In this document: positions 18,417 to 26,283 of the stretch, piece after piece | How positions within the stretch are numbered: the stretch's first letter is position 1 | How the letters are laid out: every line of letters begins with the position of its first letter | Assembly (NCBI GenBank): GCA_029560585.1 | Contig: JAKQKQ010000201.1 | Coordinates: forward strand, 62,001-126,000 | Length of the DNA stretch: 64,000 bases | Source: Verrucomicrobiota bacterium | GTDB taxonomy: Bacteria > Verrucomicrobiota > Verrucomicrobiia > JADLBR01 | Reading direction: 5' to 3' | Notes under the pieces: generated by a model | Databases searched by the model: none | What the model saw: only the letters and a program-made list of their open reading frames with translations | What the model was told of the DNA's origin: nothing | Program-made: the position numbers and the translations under genes

Positions 18417-20453
18417 TCAGTCCTTGGTGATGCTCACAAACACCGGCTTCCCCTGGTGCCCTGCCTCGAGCGGGGTCTCCCCCATGATCGCCTTCTCCAC
18501 CTCCCGCACGAAGAATGGCACAAAGACCGTTCCGTTCCTCACCTCGCCGCTCACCCGCGCCGTGGTCAGGGCGCAACCCCGCGCCGCGCAGAGCCTGATC
18601 CGGTCGCCGTCGCGGATGCCGGCGCGGGCCGCGTCGTCGGTGTTCATCTCGACAAAACCGTCCGGATAATCCAGCAGCAGGATGCGCAGCTCACGCTTGA
18701 GGGTTTCGCTGTGTTTCACCAGCACGTTCTGGTGCCAGTAATAGAGCGAGTGCCCAAAGATGAGCGCAAAGGGGTACTCCTGGGGCGGATTGACCTGCGT
18801 CGTCGGCCTGGGCACCGGCACGAACTTGAACGGTTTGCCTGAGATGCCGTCCTCGAAAAGAAACCGGGTGCCCAGGGGCCTGTCTTTCGTGCACGGCCAC
18901 TGGCGGCCGTATTCACACGAGAGGTTCTCGTAATTCGCGCCGCCGTAGTTGGGCACCGCCTGCCCGATCTCCGCCATGACATCGGCAGATGTCGCATAAC
19001 TCCAGCCGGCGCCCAGCGCGCGCGCGACGTCCTCGATCTGCCGCCACGCCGGCCGCAGCCCCGGCGGTGGATCAAGCACCTGTCCCGCAATTTGAATTCG
19101 CCGATCCGTGCTGGTGAACGTGACCTGCTCTTCGCCAAAAGCCACCACCGGAAGGATCACGTGGGCGTATCGGGCCGTCGACGTCATGAACAGGTGCTGC
19201 AAAACCACCAGATCCAATTCCCGGAGCGTCGCCGCGGCATCGGTGAATGCGGCCGTCGTCACCGGATCGTAGCGCGTCAGCCAGACGGCGCGCACCGATC
19301 CCCCACCCCGGTCCGTCAAAACCTCCCGCGCCCCCAGCCCCTGCGCTGTGGGCAGGGCGCCCGCGCCCCACAGCGACTCGAGCCGCCCCCGTGCCACGGG
19401 CTCATCCACCGCAAAATAGCCGGGCAGCCGATCGGGCAACATGCCCATGTCGCAGGCGCCCTGCAGATTGTTGTGCTCGGTCAGCGCGAAAAGCCCCGAG
19501 TTCACCTTGCCGATATTGCCGGTCAGCAGCGCCAGGTTCACCATCGCGCGGATGCTGTTCATCCCCCGCGCCTCAATGCCAGTCGAGTACAGGAACGCGG
19601 CCGAACCAGCCCGCGCCAACGTCAGCGCCGCACCCTCGATGTGTTCCGGCGGCACGCCGCAGGTGTCGGCGGCCTGGAGCAAGTCATAGTCCTGCACCGC
19701 CGCCACCAACCCCTCGTAGTCCCGGCAGTGCCCGCGGACGAAGGCCAGGTCCAGCAGGCCGTGATCGACGATCACCTTGGCCATCGCCCCGTAAAGCGTG
19801 ACCCGCGTTCCGGGACGAACCTGGAGCATGAAATCCGCCTGCTCCGCCACCCGGTGCCGGCGCGCGTCCACGACAATCAACTTCGCGCCACCCAGCTTGG
19901 CGCGGATCACGCGGCCAGCGATCGTCGGCATCTGCAACGCCAGATCCACGCCGTCCACGAGAATGACCTCGCTCCGCGACAACTCGCCGATGGAGTTGGT
20001 CGTGGCCGGCACGCCCAGCATGTCCAGCAGGACATTGACGCTGTTGTTGCAGTAAACGCCCGTCCCGTGATCCACGTTGTTGGTGCCAATGACCGCGCGA
20101 GCCAGTTTCTGCAGGAGGTAGCTCTCCTCATTCGAGCAGCGGGGCGAGCTGAAAAACGCCAGCGCATCCGGCCCGTGGCGCCGCCGTATTTCCTCGAGCC
20201 TCCGCACGATGAAGTCGATGGCCTCGTCCCAGCCGACCTCCTGAAAACGCCCGTCCTTCCTGAGCAAAGGCACCTTCAGTCGCTCGGGGGAACTCGCCAC
20301 CTCATGCACGTTCCACCCGCGGATGCAGATCCTGCCCTGGTTCGTGGGGTGTGACATGCTGGGGCAGACGCCCACAATCCGGTTGTCAGCGGTCTCCAGA
20401 TACAGACCGCAACCCACGCCGCAGAATGTGCAGGTTGTCAGGCTATGCGCCAT
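18417..20453 (-). CDS. Formate dehydrogenase-like molybdopterin oxidoreductase
   Basis: This 678-residue protein has the bis-MGD enzyme layout: an N-terminal 4Fe-4S site (C8, C11, C15, C43), three molybdopterin core regions, and a C-terminal dinucleotide-binding barrel (MNTDDAARAGIRDGDRIRL). Length and position fit the FdhF partner of a formate hydrogenlyase. Two key sites differ. The Lys that normally follows the last cluster Cys (CxK) is Arg45. The Mo-ligand region reads VDHGTGVYCNNSV, with Tyr134 where Cys or Sec is expected and Cys135 one place later, where His is usual. No in-frame TGA is present, so it is not a selenoprotein. It may still be a formate dehydrogenase, or another molybdenum/tungsten enzyme. 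It is the first gene of the operon; no clear Shine-Dalgarno was seen. Confidence 0.85.
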   Translation of the reverse strand: MAHSLTTCTFCGVGCGLYLETADNRIVGVCPSMSHPTNQGRICIRGWNVHEVASSPERLKVPLLRKDGRFQEVGWDEAIDFIVRRLEEIRRRHGPDALAFFSSPRCSNEESYLLQKLARAVIGTNNVDHGTGVYCNNSVNVLLDMLGVPATTNSIGELSRSEVILVDGVDLALQMPTIAGRVIRAKLGGAKLIVVDARRHRVAEQADFMLQVRPGTRVTLYGAMAKVIVDHGLLDLAFVRGHCRDYEGLVAAVQDYDLLQAADTCGVPPEHIEGAALTLARAGSAAFLYSTGIEARGMNSIRAMVNLALLTGNIGKVNSGLFALTEHNNLQGACDMGMLPDRLPGYFAVDEPVARGRLESLWGAGALPTAQGLGAREVLTDRGGGSVRAVWLTRYDPVTTAAFTDAAATLRELDLVVLQHLFMTSTARYAHVILPVVAFGEEQVTFTSTDRRIQIAGQVLDPPPGLRPAWRQIEDVARALGAGWSYATSADVMAEIGQAVPNYGGANYENLSCEYGRQWPCTKDRPLGTRFLFEDGISGKPFKFVPVPRPTTQVNPPQEYPFALIFGHSLYYWHQNVLVKHSETLKRELRILLLDYPDGFVEMNTDDAARAGIRDGDRIRLCAARGCALTTARVSGEVRNGTVFVPFFVREVEKAIMGETPLEAGHQGKPVFVSITKD

Positions 20454-20655
20454 CCCCGATGCCCCCGACAGAACCCGGCGGCGCGCCGGCCACCGCCCGC
20501 GCGGCGCAAGATCCGATCACTCCTGCAACCATGAGCCAGATTTACAGATCTCGCATCGCTAGGCAAGACACGCTTATTGGCCCCGATCTTTGCATTCGGC
20601 CGTTCTGCCAAGCGCAACCGCGCCGCTTTTGCCAGCAAACGGTATTCTCGAGTCA

Positions 20656-20691
20656 GACCCCATCCGGCGGATGGACCCCATCCGGCGGATG
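20656..20691. repeat. Perfect 18-bp tandem duplication
   Basis: The unit GACCCCATCCGGCGGATG occurs twice without spacer (20656-20673 and 20674-20691). Each unit holds a short hairpin, CATCC-GGC-GGATG. Confidence 0.85.
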
Positions 20692-20718
20692 CCGGACCAC
20701 CGGGGCAGAAAATGGGAC

Positions 20719-20768
20719 GTAGCAGCGCGCTTGCGGGCGATTCGAATCGCCCGCAAGCAGGTTCCTAC
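20719..20768. repeat. REPIN-like element, copy 2 (50 bp)
   Basis: It starts GTAGCAGC, ends GGTTCCTAC, and is centred on GGGCGATTCGAATCGCCC. It has the same length and plan as the copy at 8437-8486. Its flank carries CACCGGGGCAGAAAAT, found inverted near copy 1. The left half has one base changed from the GTAGGAGC head. Confidence 0.7.
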
Positions 20769-20839
20769 TGCCCGGTTTCCGAATTCTCGAGTCAGCAAAC
20801 GAGAATCCGCGCCCCCCTTTCGGCCCCGAACGCCCACCG

Positions 20840-20868
20840 TTGACGCCGCCCCGGCGCGTTTCTATCGT
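20840..20868 (+). promoter_or_regulatory. Promoter of parB, probably leaderless
   Basis: TTGACG at 20840-20845, a 17-bp spacer, and TATCGT at 20863-20868. The -10 ends six bases before the ATG, so transcription would start at or next to the start codon. No Shine-Dalgarno is seen. Confidence 0.6.
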
Positions 20869-20874
20869 CCCCCC

Positions 20875-21765
20875 ATGTCTGCGAAACCTCTCGGGCGGGG
20901 ATTGGATGCGTTACTGGGCTCTCGCGCAACGACCCCATCGACGACCACCGCCCCAGCACCCGGCGAGACCGTGCGCCGCATCCCCCACGAACAGATCGTC
21001 CCCTGCCCCCTCCAGCCCCGCAAGGAGTTCGCCGAGGATTCGCTCCAGGAACTCGCCGACAGCATCCGCTCCCGCGGCATCATGCAGCCGCTCCTAGTGC
21101 GCGAGCGCGAGGGACGCTTCGAGCTGATCGCCGGCGAGCGCCGCTGGCGCGCGGCGAAACTCGCTGGACTTGCCGAGGTGCCGGTCCTCGTGCGATCCGT
21201 CTCTGATGTCGAGGCGCTCGAATTCGCGCTCATCGAGAACCTCCAGCGGGCCGACCTCAATCCCATCGAGGAGGCCGAGGGCTACGCAAACCTGCAGAAT
21301 CGCTTCAAGCTCACGCAGGAGGAGATCAGCCGCGTCGTGGGCAAACCGCGCGCCACCGTGGCCAACGCACTCCGCCTCCTCGACCTCGACCCCACCGTCA
21401 AGGCGTTCGTCTCCAAGGGCCAGCTCAGCGCCGGTCACGCGAAAGCCCTCCTGTCCATCAAAGATGCCGCCCTCCAGCGCGCGCTCGCCGAGCGCACGAT
21501 CCGCCAGGGCCTGTCTGTCCGCCAGGTCGAAGATGTGGCCGCCGGCGTGGCCCGGGGCGATGCCAGAACCGGCCGCCAGAAGAAAGCTGCCCAAAGACCC
21601 ACCGATGCCGACATAAAGGAACTCCAGAGTCGCCTGCGCCGCCGCTTCGCGACCCAGGTCAACCTGAAGTATTCGGGCGGCAAGGGGCGCATCGAGGTCG
21701 AATTCTACAGCCTCGATGACCTGAACCGCCTCGCCGCGCTCATGGGAATCGACGAGGAATCCTGA
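20875..21765 (+). CDS. parB: Chromosome partitioning protein ParB
   Basis: This 296-residue protein begins with the typical ParB N-terminus KPLGRGLDALLG, which fixes the start at ATG 20875. The ParB/Srx-like domain follows (PRKEFAEDSLQELADSIRSRG; ERRWRAAKLAGL, the CTP-binding GERRxRA motif), then the helix-turn-helix region (LTQEEISRVVGKPRATVANALRLL) and a C-terminal dimerisation domain. ParB loads on parS sites, spreads as a CTP-dependent clamp and recruits SMC. No parA lies beside it, which is unusual, and I saw no parS match near the gene. It is followed 24 bases later by mutL. It probably acts in origin segregation, so this region may or may not be near oriC. Confidence 0.93.
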   Translation: MSAKPLGRGLDALLGSRATTPSTTTAPAPGETVRRIPHEQIVPCPLQPRKEFAEDSLQELADSIRSRGIMQPLLVREREGRFELIAGERRWRAAKLAGLAEVPVLVRSVSDVEALEFALIENLQRADLNPIEEAEGYANLQNRFKLTQEEISRVVGKPRATVANALRLLDLDPTVKAFVSKGQLSAGHAKALLSIKDAALQRALAERTIRQGLSVRQVEDVAAGVARGDARTGRQKKAAQRPTDADIKELQSRLRRRFATQVNLKYSGGKGRIEVEFYSLDDLNRLAALMGIDEES

Positions 21766-21789
21766 GCCAGCCGAAGGAAAGCGCCCACC

Positions 21790-23598
21790 ATGCCCAGCCG
21801 CATCCGGCTCCTTGACGAGGCGGTGGCTAACCAGATCGCCGCGGGCGAGGTGATCGAGCGCCCGGCATCCGTTGTCAAGGAGCTGATCGAAAACAGCCTC
21901 GATGCCGGTGCGACACGCATCGATGTGGAAATCGAACAGGGCGGGCGCAACCTTATCCGGATCACAGATGACGGCTGCGGGATGGGGCGCGATGATACCT
22001 TGCTCTGTCTCGAGCGACACGCCACCAGCAAGGTGCGCACCGCAGGAGACCTTTTCACCGTCCGCACCTTCGGTTTCCGGGGGGAGGCGATACCCAGCAT
22101 CGCGTCGGTATCAGAATTCCGCATCCGCACCGCGGAGGCCGGTGCCGTGGGTGGCACCGAACTGCTGGTGCGCGGAGGCCGCGTGGAATCCGTCCGCGAC
22201 ATGGGCCTGCCTCCCGGGACCCAGGTCGAGGCGCGGCGGCTCTTCTTCAACCTCCCCGGCCGCCGGAAATTCCTGCGGTCCGCCCCGACCGAATACGGTC
22301 ACATCGAGCATCTGGTGCGCGTCTATGCGGCCGCCCACCCGCGCATCGCCTGGCACCTGCGCGCCGATGCCAGGCCGGTGCTGGAACTGCCCGCCACGGA
22401 ATCGCACGAGCGCCGAGTGCGCGACCTGTTTGGCGAACCTTTCGCCGAGGCGCTGATCGCCGTGTCGGGTGCCGGCACGTGCGCCGTCCGAGGATGGGTG
22501 GGCCGCCCCGGTATCCACCGCGCATCCCGGTCGGACGAACTCTGGTTCGTGAATGGCCGGCCCGTTGACAACCGGACCCTTTACCACGCCATCCGAGAGG
22601 TCTACCGCGCATCGCTCCCGCGCGGCCGTCACCCCGTCGCTCTGCTTTTCGTCGATGTCCCGCCCGATACCGTGGATGTCAACGTCCACCCCGCCAAACG
22701 CGAGGTGCGATTCCGCGATTCGGAACCGGTGCGCGCGGCGGTGGTCGCCGCTGTCGGACGCGCCCTTTACGGCGGCAATGCCCATGCCACCCCACCCGCG
22801 CCTTTGTCCCAAGCCCCTCATCCGGACGCCACCGACGCCCCTGCCGCGCAGCCGCATGAGGCATCGCCGCCCACCCAGTTTCCACCGCCCGGGCCTCTCG
22901 TCCTCACAGGCCCGATTGCCCCCCGCCAGATCCCGGTGGAAACCTCACTGCCCCTGAATCTGGCCGCGCATCCACCCGATGAAACCCCCGATCGGCCCAT
23001 GCCAGCCGACGCTCGTCCCACGAAACTCAGGATCCTCGGGGTCACCTTGGGCACGCTCATCGTCGCCGAATCCGATCAGGGGCTCGTCATCATCGATCAG
23101 CGGGCCGCCCACGAGCGAATACTGTTCGAGGACCTCCTGCGGCAACGCATCGGCGGCACCGTCGCCAGCCAGCAGTTGCTCGCTCCCGAGACCCTCGAAC
23201 TCGGGCCCCGGGAGGCCGCCTTGCTGCGCAGGCTCTCGCCACAGCTGCGCGCCGCGGGCCTCGACGTCCACGATTTTGGTAGGAACACTTTCAAGATCGA
23301 GGCCGTCCCGCCGTTCATACAGCCGGGGCGCGCGCCAAATCTCGTCCGCGATGTCATCGCCGACATCGACAAGAGCGGGGCCGCCGGCGCCCGTCGCCAT
23401 CTGGATGACGACGAGATCCTCCGCACGATCTGCCATCGGACGGTCCACGTCGGCGAGACCCTGAAGGGCCCCGAGATCGAACGCCTCATCGAGGATCTCC
23501 ACCGCTGCGACCTTCCCTATACCTGCCCCCGAGGCAGGCCCACGATGATCCTCATCGGCGCCCGCGAACTCCGCCGCCGCCTCGGACGAACCGGCTGA
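21790..23598 (+). CDS. mutL: DNA mismatch repair protein MutL
   Basis: This 602-residue protein has the GHKL ATPase motifs in order: ELIENSLDAGATRI, DDGCGMG, TFGFRGEA and GGTELLVRGG-type lid residues, followed by a Pro-rich linker (about residues 335-405) and the C-terminal dimerisation domain. The latter contains a VIIDQRAAHERILFEDL region, which resembles the DQHA(x)2E(x)4E endonuclease motif with Arg in place of the first His. The end CPRGRPTMI matches the CPHGRP motif with Arg for His. Both endonuclease motifs are thus slightly altered, as also seen in some families. It links MutS to downstream repair. It follows parB closely and shares its direction. Confidence 0.95.
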   Translation: MPSRIRLLDEAVANQIAAGEVIERPASVVKELIENSLDAGATRIDVEIEQGGRNLIRITDDGCGMGRDDTLLCLERHATSKVRTAGDLFTVRTFGFRGEAIPSIASVSEFRIRTAEAGAVGGTELLVRGGRVESVRDMGLPPGTQVEARRLFFNLPGRRKFLRSAPTEYGHIEHLVRVYAAAHPRIAWHLRADARPVLELPATESHERRVRDLFGEPFAEALIAVSGAGTCAVRGWVGRPGIHRASRSDELWFVNGRPVDNRTLYHAIREVYRASLPRGRHPVALLFVDVPPDTVDVNVHPAKREVRFRDSEPVRAAVVAAVGRALYGGNAHATPPAPLSQAPHPDATDAPAAQPHEASPPTQFPPPGPLVLTGPIAPRQIPVETSLPLNLAAHPPDETPDRPMPADARPTKLRILGVTLGTLIVAESDQGLVIIDQRAAHERILFEDLLRQRIGGTVASQQLLAPETLELGPREAALLRRLSPQLRAAGLDVHDFGRNTFKIEAVPPFIQPGRAPNLVRDVIADIDKSGAAGARRHLDDDEILRTICHRTVHVGETLKGPEIERLIEDLHRCDLPYTCPRGRPTMILIGARELRRRLGRTG

Positions 23599-23740
23599 GC
23601 GGCACCGCGCAACCACAGGGGCCCGGGACACCGTGGCCTTCGCGAACGAATCGGTGCGAGCCCCCGGGGGCCATCCGCCCTTGCGCACCCGGCCCAACCT
23701 GCCCTAACCTCCCGCCGTTCAATATGCGATCCAGAATGCC

Positions 23741-24307
23741 ATGAAACCCGAAGCAGTCCTCGCCGAATTCCGCGCCGCCGGTGCCCTCTTGGAAGGTCAC
23801 TTCATCCTCCGCTCCGGTCGCCACAGCCGTCAGTTCTTCCAGTGCGCCCTGCTCCTCCAGTACCCGGATAAAGCCGAACGACTCTGCCAGGCACTTGCCC
23901 AACGCCTCGATCCCGCCGCCTTTGACTCCGTCATCTCGCCCGCACTCGGAGGCCTTTTTGTCGGGCACGAGCTCGCCAAGGCCCTGGGGAAACGCCACAT
24001 TTTCGCCGAAAAGGAAAACGGCGCCCTCGTGCTCCGGCGCGGTTTCGAGATCTCCCCGGGCGAGCGATTTCTGGTGGCCGAGGATGTCATCACCAGCGGG
24101 GGCCGCGTGGCGGAAACCATAGCGATCGTCCGCGGGGCCGGCGGTGTCCCGGTTGCCGCCGCCGCACTCGTCCACCGCGGCGATTCCGAGCCCCAGTTCG
24201 GTTGCCCCTTCCACAGCCTGCTCCGGTTGCAGGTCGAGAGCTTCGACCCCGCGCAGCTGCCCCCGGATCTCGCGGCCATCCCAGCCGAGAAACCCGGCAG
24301 CCGCTGA
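23741..24307 (+). CDS. pyrE: Orotate phosphoribosyltransferase
   Basis: This 188-residue enzyme of pyrimidine synthesis converts orotate and PRPP to OMP. The PRPP-binding signature FLVAEDVITSGGR is clear. The N-terminal part LEGHFILRSGRHS holds the orotate-contacting residues typical of PyrE, and KENGALVLRRGF fits the mobile loop region. Length is near the family norm. It stands alone, 140 bases after mutL, and no other pyr gene is seen here. The gene ends 14 bases before a convergent gene, with a weak stem between them (CCGCT...AGCGG). No strong Shine-Dalgarno precedes the ATG. Confidence 0.92.
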   Translation: MKPEAVLAEFRAAGALLEGHFILRSGRHSRQFFQCALLLQYPDKAERLCQALAQRLDPAAFDSVISPALGGLFVGHELAKALGKRHIFAEKENGALVLRRGFEISPGERFLVAEDVITSGGRVAETIAIVRGAGGVPVAAAALVHRGDSEPQFGCPFHSLLRLQVESFDPAQLPPDLAAIPAEKPGSR

Positions 24308-24321
24308 CCGGAAAGCGGGTT

Positions 24322-24981
24322 TCAGAATCCCAGCACCGAGAACCACCCCGTCACGCTCGCGTCGCGCCCCGCATCCAGCCGAACTTCTCCACCCCCGCCC
24401 CTGAACGATTCCAGATGCATCACCATATCGCGCCCATCCCGTAGATTCTCTGCGCCAGCCTCCACACAGCGGCGGGCCTCCCCGCCAAACGCCAGCCCCA
24501 CATCCAAGCGACCCGATGCCAGCAGTCCCACCGCAACGCGCACGCCCTCGGCAGGCAGGTCCGTCAAGTCTGGATTCGATATCGCCCGGATTTGTATTCG
24601 GCGACGGGCACGACCCGGTGCCACGCGGTCCGCCTCACCGGTCTGCCCATCCCACGGTGAGCCCGTGAAACACAGAAACCGATCCACGGACGCCACGATG
24701 TCGGACAAGACACCCAGGCCACAATAGATCGCCGCATCATCGGGCTCTATCCCTCGTCGCCGGGCCCCAAAGGCACAGCAGAAAAGCCGCAGCCCGCGAT
24801 CGCGCAATCGCTGGAACGCCGGCTCGTGCACGTGGTGCACCCCATCGTGCAGGAGATACAGGTACGCCTCGGCCCCGCTGCCCATGGCGCCGGCGCACGC
24901 CGACACGGCTCCCCTCGACGCCACGCCCGTCTCACCCGACCCGAGCAGCACCCCTAGGCTCCCGCGCCTCTCCGCACTCAT
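24322..24981 (-). CDS. DsrE/TusD-like protein, probably two DsrE-type repeats
   Basis: This 219-residue cytoplasmic protein is of uncertain role. The first half resembles DsrE (SLGVLLGSGE; AYLYLLHDGVHHV; a C-C pair in LRLFCCAFGARRRG). The second half (DLPAEGVRVAVGLLASGRLDVGLAFGGEA) looks like a second DsrE/DsrF-type fold, so the protein may be a fused TusD-TusC-like pair. Such proteins carry sulfur as Cys persulfide, for tRNA thiolation or sulfur oxidation, but this is inference from fold-level resemblance. The ATG (24979-24981) overlaps the stop of the Trm112-like gene by ATGA, so they are co-translated, and a link to tRNA modification is possible. Confidence 0.5.
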   Translation of the reverse strand: MSAERRGSLGVLLGSGETGVASRGAVSACAGAMGSGAEAYLYLLHDGVHHVHEPAFQRLRDRGLRLFCCAFGARRRGIEPDDAAIYCGLGVLSDIVASVDRFLCFTGSPWDGQTGEADRVAPGRARRRIQIRAISNPDLTDLPAEGVRVAVGLLASGRLDVGLAFGGEARRCVEAGAENLRDGRDMVMHLESFRGGGGEVRLDAGRDASVTGWFSVLGF

Positions 24982-25232
24982 GCCGGTGGCAACGCCAGCG
25001 CCTCTTCCGCAAGCATGAATGGGATCCCCTTTCGCACCGGATAGCAAAATGCGCCGTCCCCGCGCACCAGGGCCGCGTCAATTGGTTCCCGCACCACATT
25101 TCCGGCGCGATTCCGGACGCGGCCCGTCGCGATCGCCGCGTTCAGCAGCGCCACTGTCGCGGCATCCGCCAGGCGCACGCGCTGTCTCGTCTCAGGACAA
25201 ACCAGTACCGCCAGCAGTTTCGCGTCAACCAT
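24978..25232 (-). CDS. Trm112-like small protein
   Basis: This 84-residue protein begins MVDAKLLAVLVCPETRQRVRL and ends with CYPVRKGIPFMLAEEAL, the pattern of bacterial Trm112/YcaR proteins (LACPxC...YPIRxGIPxML). The second Cys of each zinc pair is missing here, as in many bacterial members. Trm112 in eukaryotes activates methyltransferases; bacterial roles are poorly known. The start at 25232 is backed by GGGAGGT seven bases ahead. A TTG-like extension to 25250 is unneeded. It overlaps the end of the CHAD gene by eight bases and the start of the DsrE-like gene. Confidence 0.8.
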   Translation of the reverse strand: MVDAKLLAVLVCPETRQRVRLADAATVALLNAAIATGRVRNRAGNVVREPIDAALVRGDGAFCYPVRKGIPFMLAEEALALPPA

Positions 25233-26163
25233 CGATGTGACCTCCCTCAATCCGAGATTCCCTCGTGCGACTCCAGCGCCTCCACCTTTTCTTTATCGCC
25301 CCCACAAAATCCTCCGGGGCCTCCTTGAATATCCGGGCCCCCAGCTTCTCGGCCCGCCCCACGAGATATCTCCGGTGGCGAATCATTGCGCTCCTCACAA
25401 GCATACATGAATCAGTGTCCATGTCGCATTCCGGGGCCAACGCCATGAACGCGTCTTCCAACATCGCAAGATCGTGCGCCTTGCCGAGGCATGTCTCCAG
25501 CCGACTGAGCCGCTTGCGCAGTTTTGACAGGTGCCCCGGCCACGCCTTCTCCACCAACTGCACCTGAAACATCAGATACTTGGAGAATTTCCGCCACTCG
25601 TGGGCGTCTTCGATCAGGCCCGACTCGCCCCATTGCCTCATCAGCCGCCGCGCCTTCCGGTAGGTCCCCCGCAACCCGCCCTCGAGAACCTGCCAGCCCG
25701 ATGCCTCCAGCGCCTGCCCCTCGAGCGACCCCACCATGGACCGCAATGTCTCCTCGGCATGATGCGTCGCCCTTTTTGCGGCGCCACTGTCTCCATCCGC
25801 CGGCAACGCCCTCTCCAGAAACGCCCGCAACCCCTGGAGCGCCTCCCGCAACTCCGGCTTCCGCGCGTCCTCTCGCATTTCATCGGTAATCTGAAAAATC
25901 ACGGCACGGTCCCGGAAATCTGCCAGCCCCCGGGCGGAATCGCGGAGTTCCACGGTCTTCCGATGATAGTAAGCGTCCTCCAGACTCGCCCGAACCATCC
26001 GCAAGTAGGCGCGCAGCCTCTTGATCGCCGTGCGCAGCCCATGCACGTGTTCGGGACCTACCGCAACATCCGCCCCCCCGATCACATCACCGATCAGGCC
26101 CCCAACGACTCGATGTACCCCAACACCAGGCCGTTCCGACCGTTTCAGCGACGGCTTCACCAA
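25225..26163 (-). CDS. CHAD domain protein
   Basis: 312 residues, almost all alpha-helical. The conserved His-rich and basic helices of the CHAD domain are visible: VHGLRTAIKRLRAYLRMVR near residue 40, LADFRDRAVIFQ near 80, and HEWRKFSKYLMFQ near 190. CHAD proteins bind inorganic polyphosphate and often lie near polyphosphate or CYTH genes. No such neighbour is present, though phosphate transport genes lie elsewhere in the window. The N-terminal 30 residues are poorly conserved and the true start may be further in. It overlaps the next gene by eight bases and seems to lead a three-gene operon. Confidence 0.85.
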   Translation of the reverse strand: MVKPSLKRSERPGVGVHRVVGGLIGDVIGGADVAVGPEHVHGLRTAIKRLRAYLRMVRASLEDAYYHRKTVELRDSARGLADFRDRAVIFQITDEMREDARKPELREALQGLRAFLERALPADGDSGAAKRATHHAEETLRSMVGSLEGQALEASGWQVLEGGLRGTYRKARRLMRQWGESGLIEDAHEWRKFSKYLMFQVQLVEKAWPGHLSKLRKRLSRLETCLGKAHDLAMLEDAFMALAPECDMDTDSCMLVRSAMIRHRRYLVGRAEKLGARIFKEAPEDFVGAIKKRWRRWSRTRESRIEGGHIDG

Positions 26164-26212
26164 CGCAAATATACCCCCAACTCCGCTAACCTGAATCCAA
26201 ATCGAATCGGGG

Positions 26213-26242
26213 CGGCGGACCCGTCTGTTTGTCGGGCCGCCG
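26213..26242 (-). terminator. Strong hairpin between ridA and the CHAD gene
   Basis: CGGCGGaCCCG pairs with CGGGcCGCCG across a 9-nt loop (one mismatch). It lies 40 bases past the ridA stop on the minus strand. It may end ridA transcription, though no U-run follows. Confidence 0.35.
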
Positions 26243-26283
26243 AGGATTCCCCCTCGACCTGGAGCCGCGCGGCCTGACCTCGA

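Larger units (their letters stand above)
20644..20795. repeat. Repeat block bounded by 13-bp direct repeats (ATTCTCGAGTCAG)
   Basis: ATTCTCGAGTCAG occurs at 20644-20656 and again at 20783-20795. Between them lie the tandem duplication and the REPIN-like element. The copies could be remnants of a target duplication around an inserted repeat, or part of a composite repeat family. The core TCGAGTCA recurs in inverted orientation near the first REPIN. Confidence 0.6.
20454..20874. other. 421-bp gene-free region between divergent hydrogenase operon and parB, rich in short repeats
   Basis: No convincing coding frame is present. It must hold the promoter of the hydrogenase operon (minus) and of parB (plus). 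It contains a 13-bp direct repeat, an 18-bp tandem duplication, a REPIN-like element and a good sigma-70 promoter, listed separately. Several segments (CACCGGGGCAGAAAAT-like and TCGAGTCA) recur near 8370-8415, so the block is a mosaic of dispersed repeats. I saw no clear regulator site for the hydrogenase operon. Confidence 0.8.

Noticed and set aside
19092-20354. 420-codon plus-strand frame opposite the FDH-like gene
   Set aside because: Arg/His/Pro-rich composition without motifs; the minus strand has a clear enzyme.
18417-20453. Selenocysteine in the FDH-like protein
   Set aside because: The ligand region has TAC-TGC codons and the frame has no internal TGA.
20454-20874. CRISPR array in the repeat-rich gap
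   Set aside because: Repeats are palindromic or adjacent duplications, not regularly spaced direct repeats with unique spacers. No cas gene is present in the window.
20700-21900. parS site near parB
   Set aside because: I looked for a TGTTTCACGTGAAACA-like palindrome around parB and found none.
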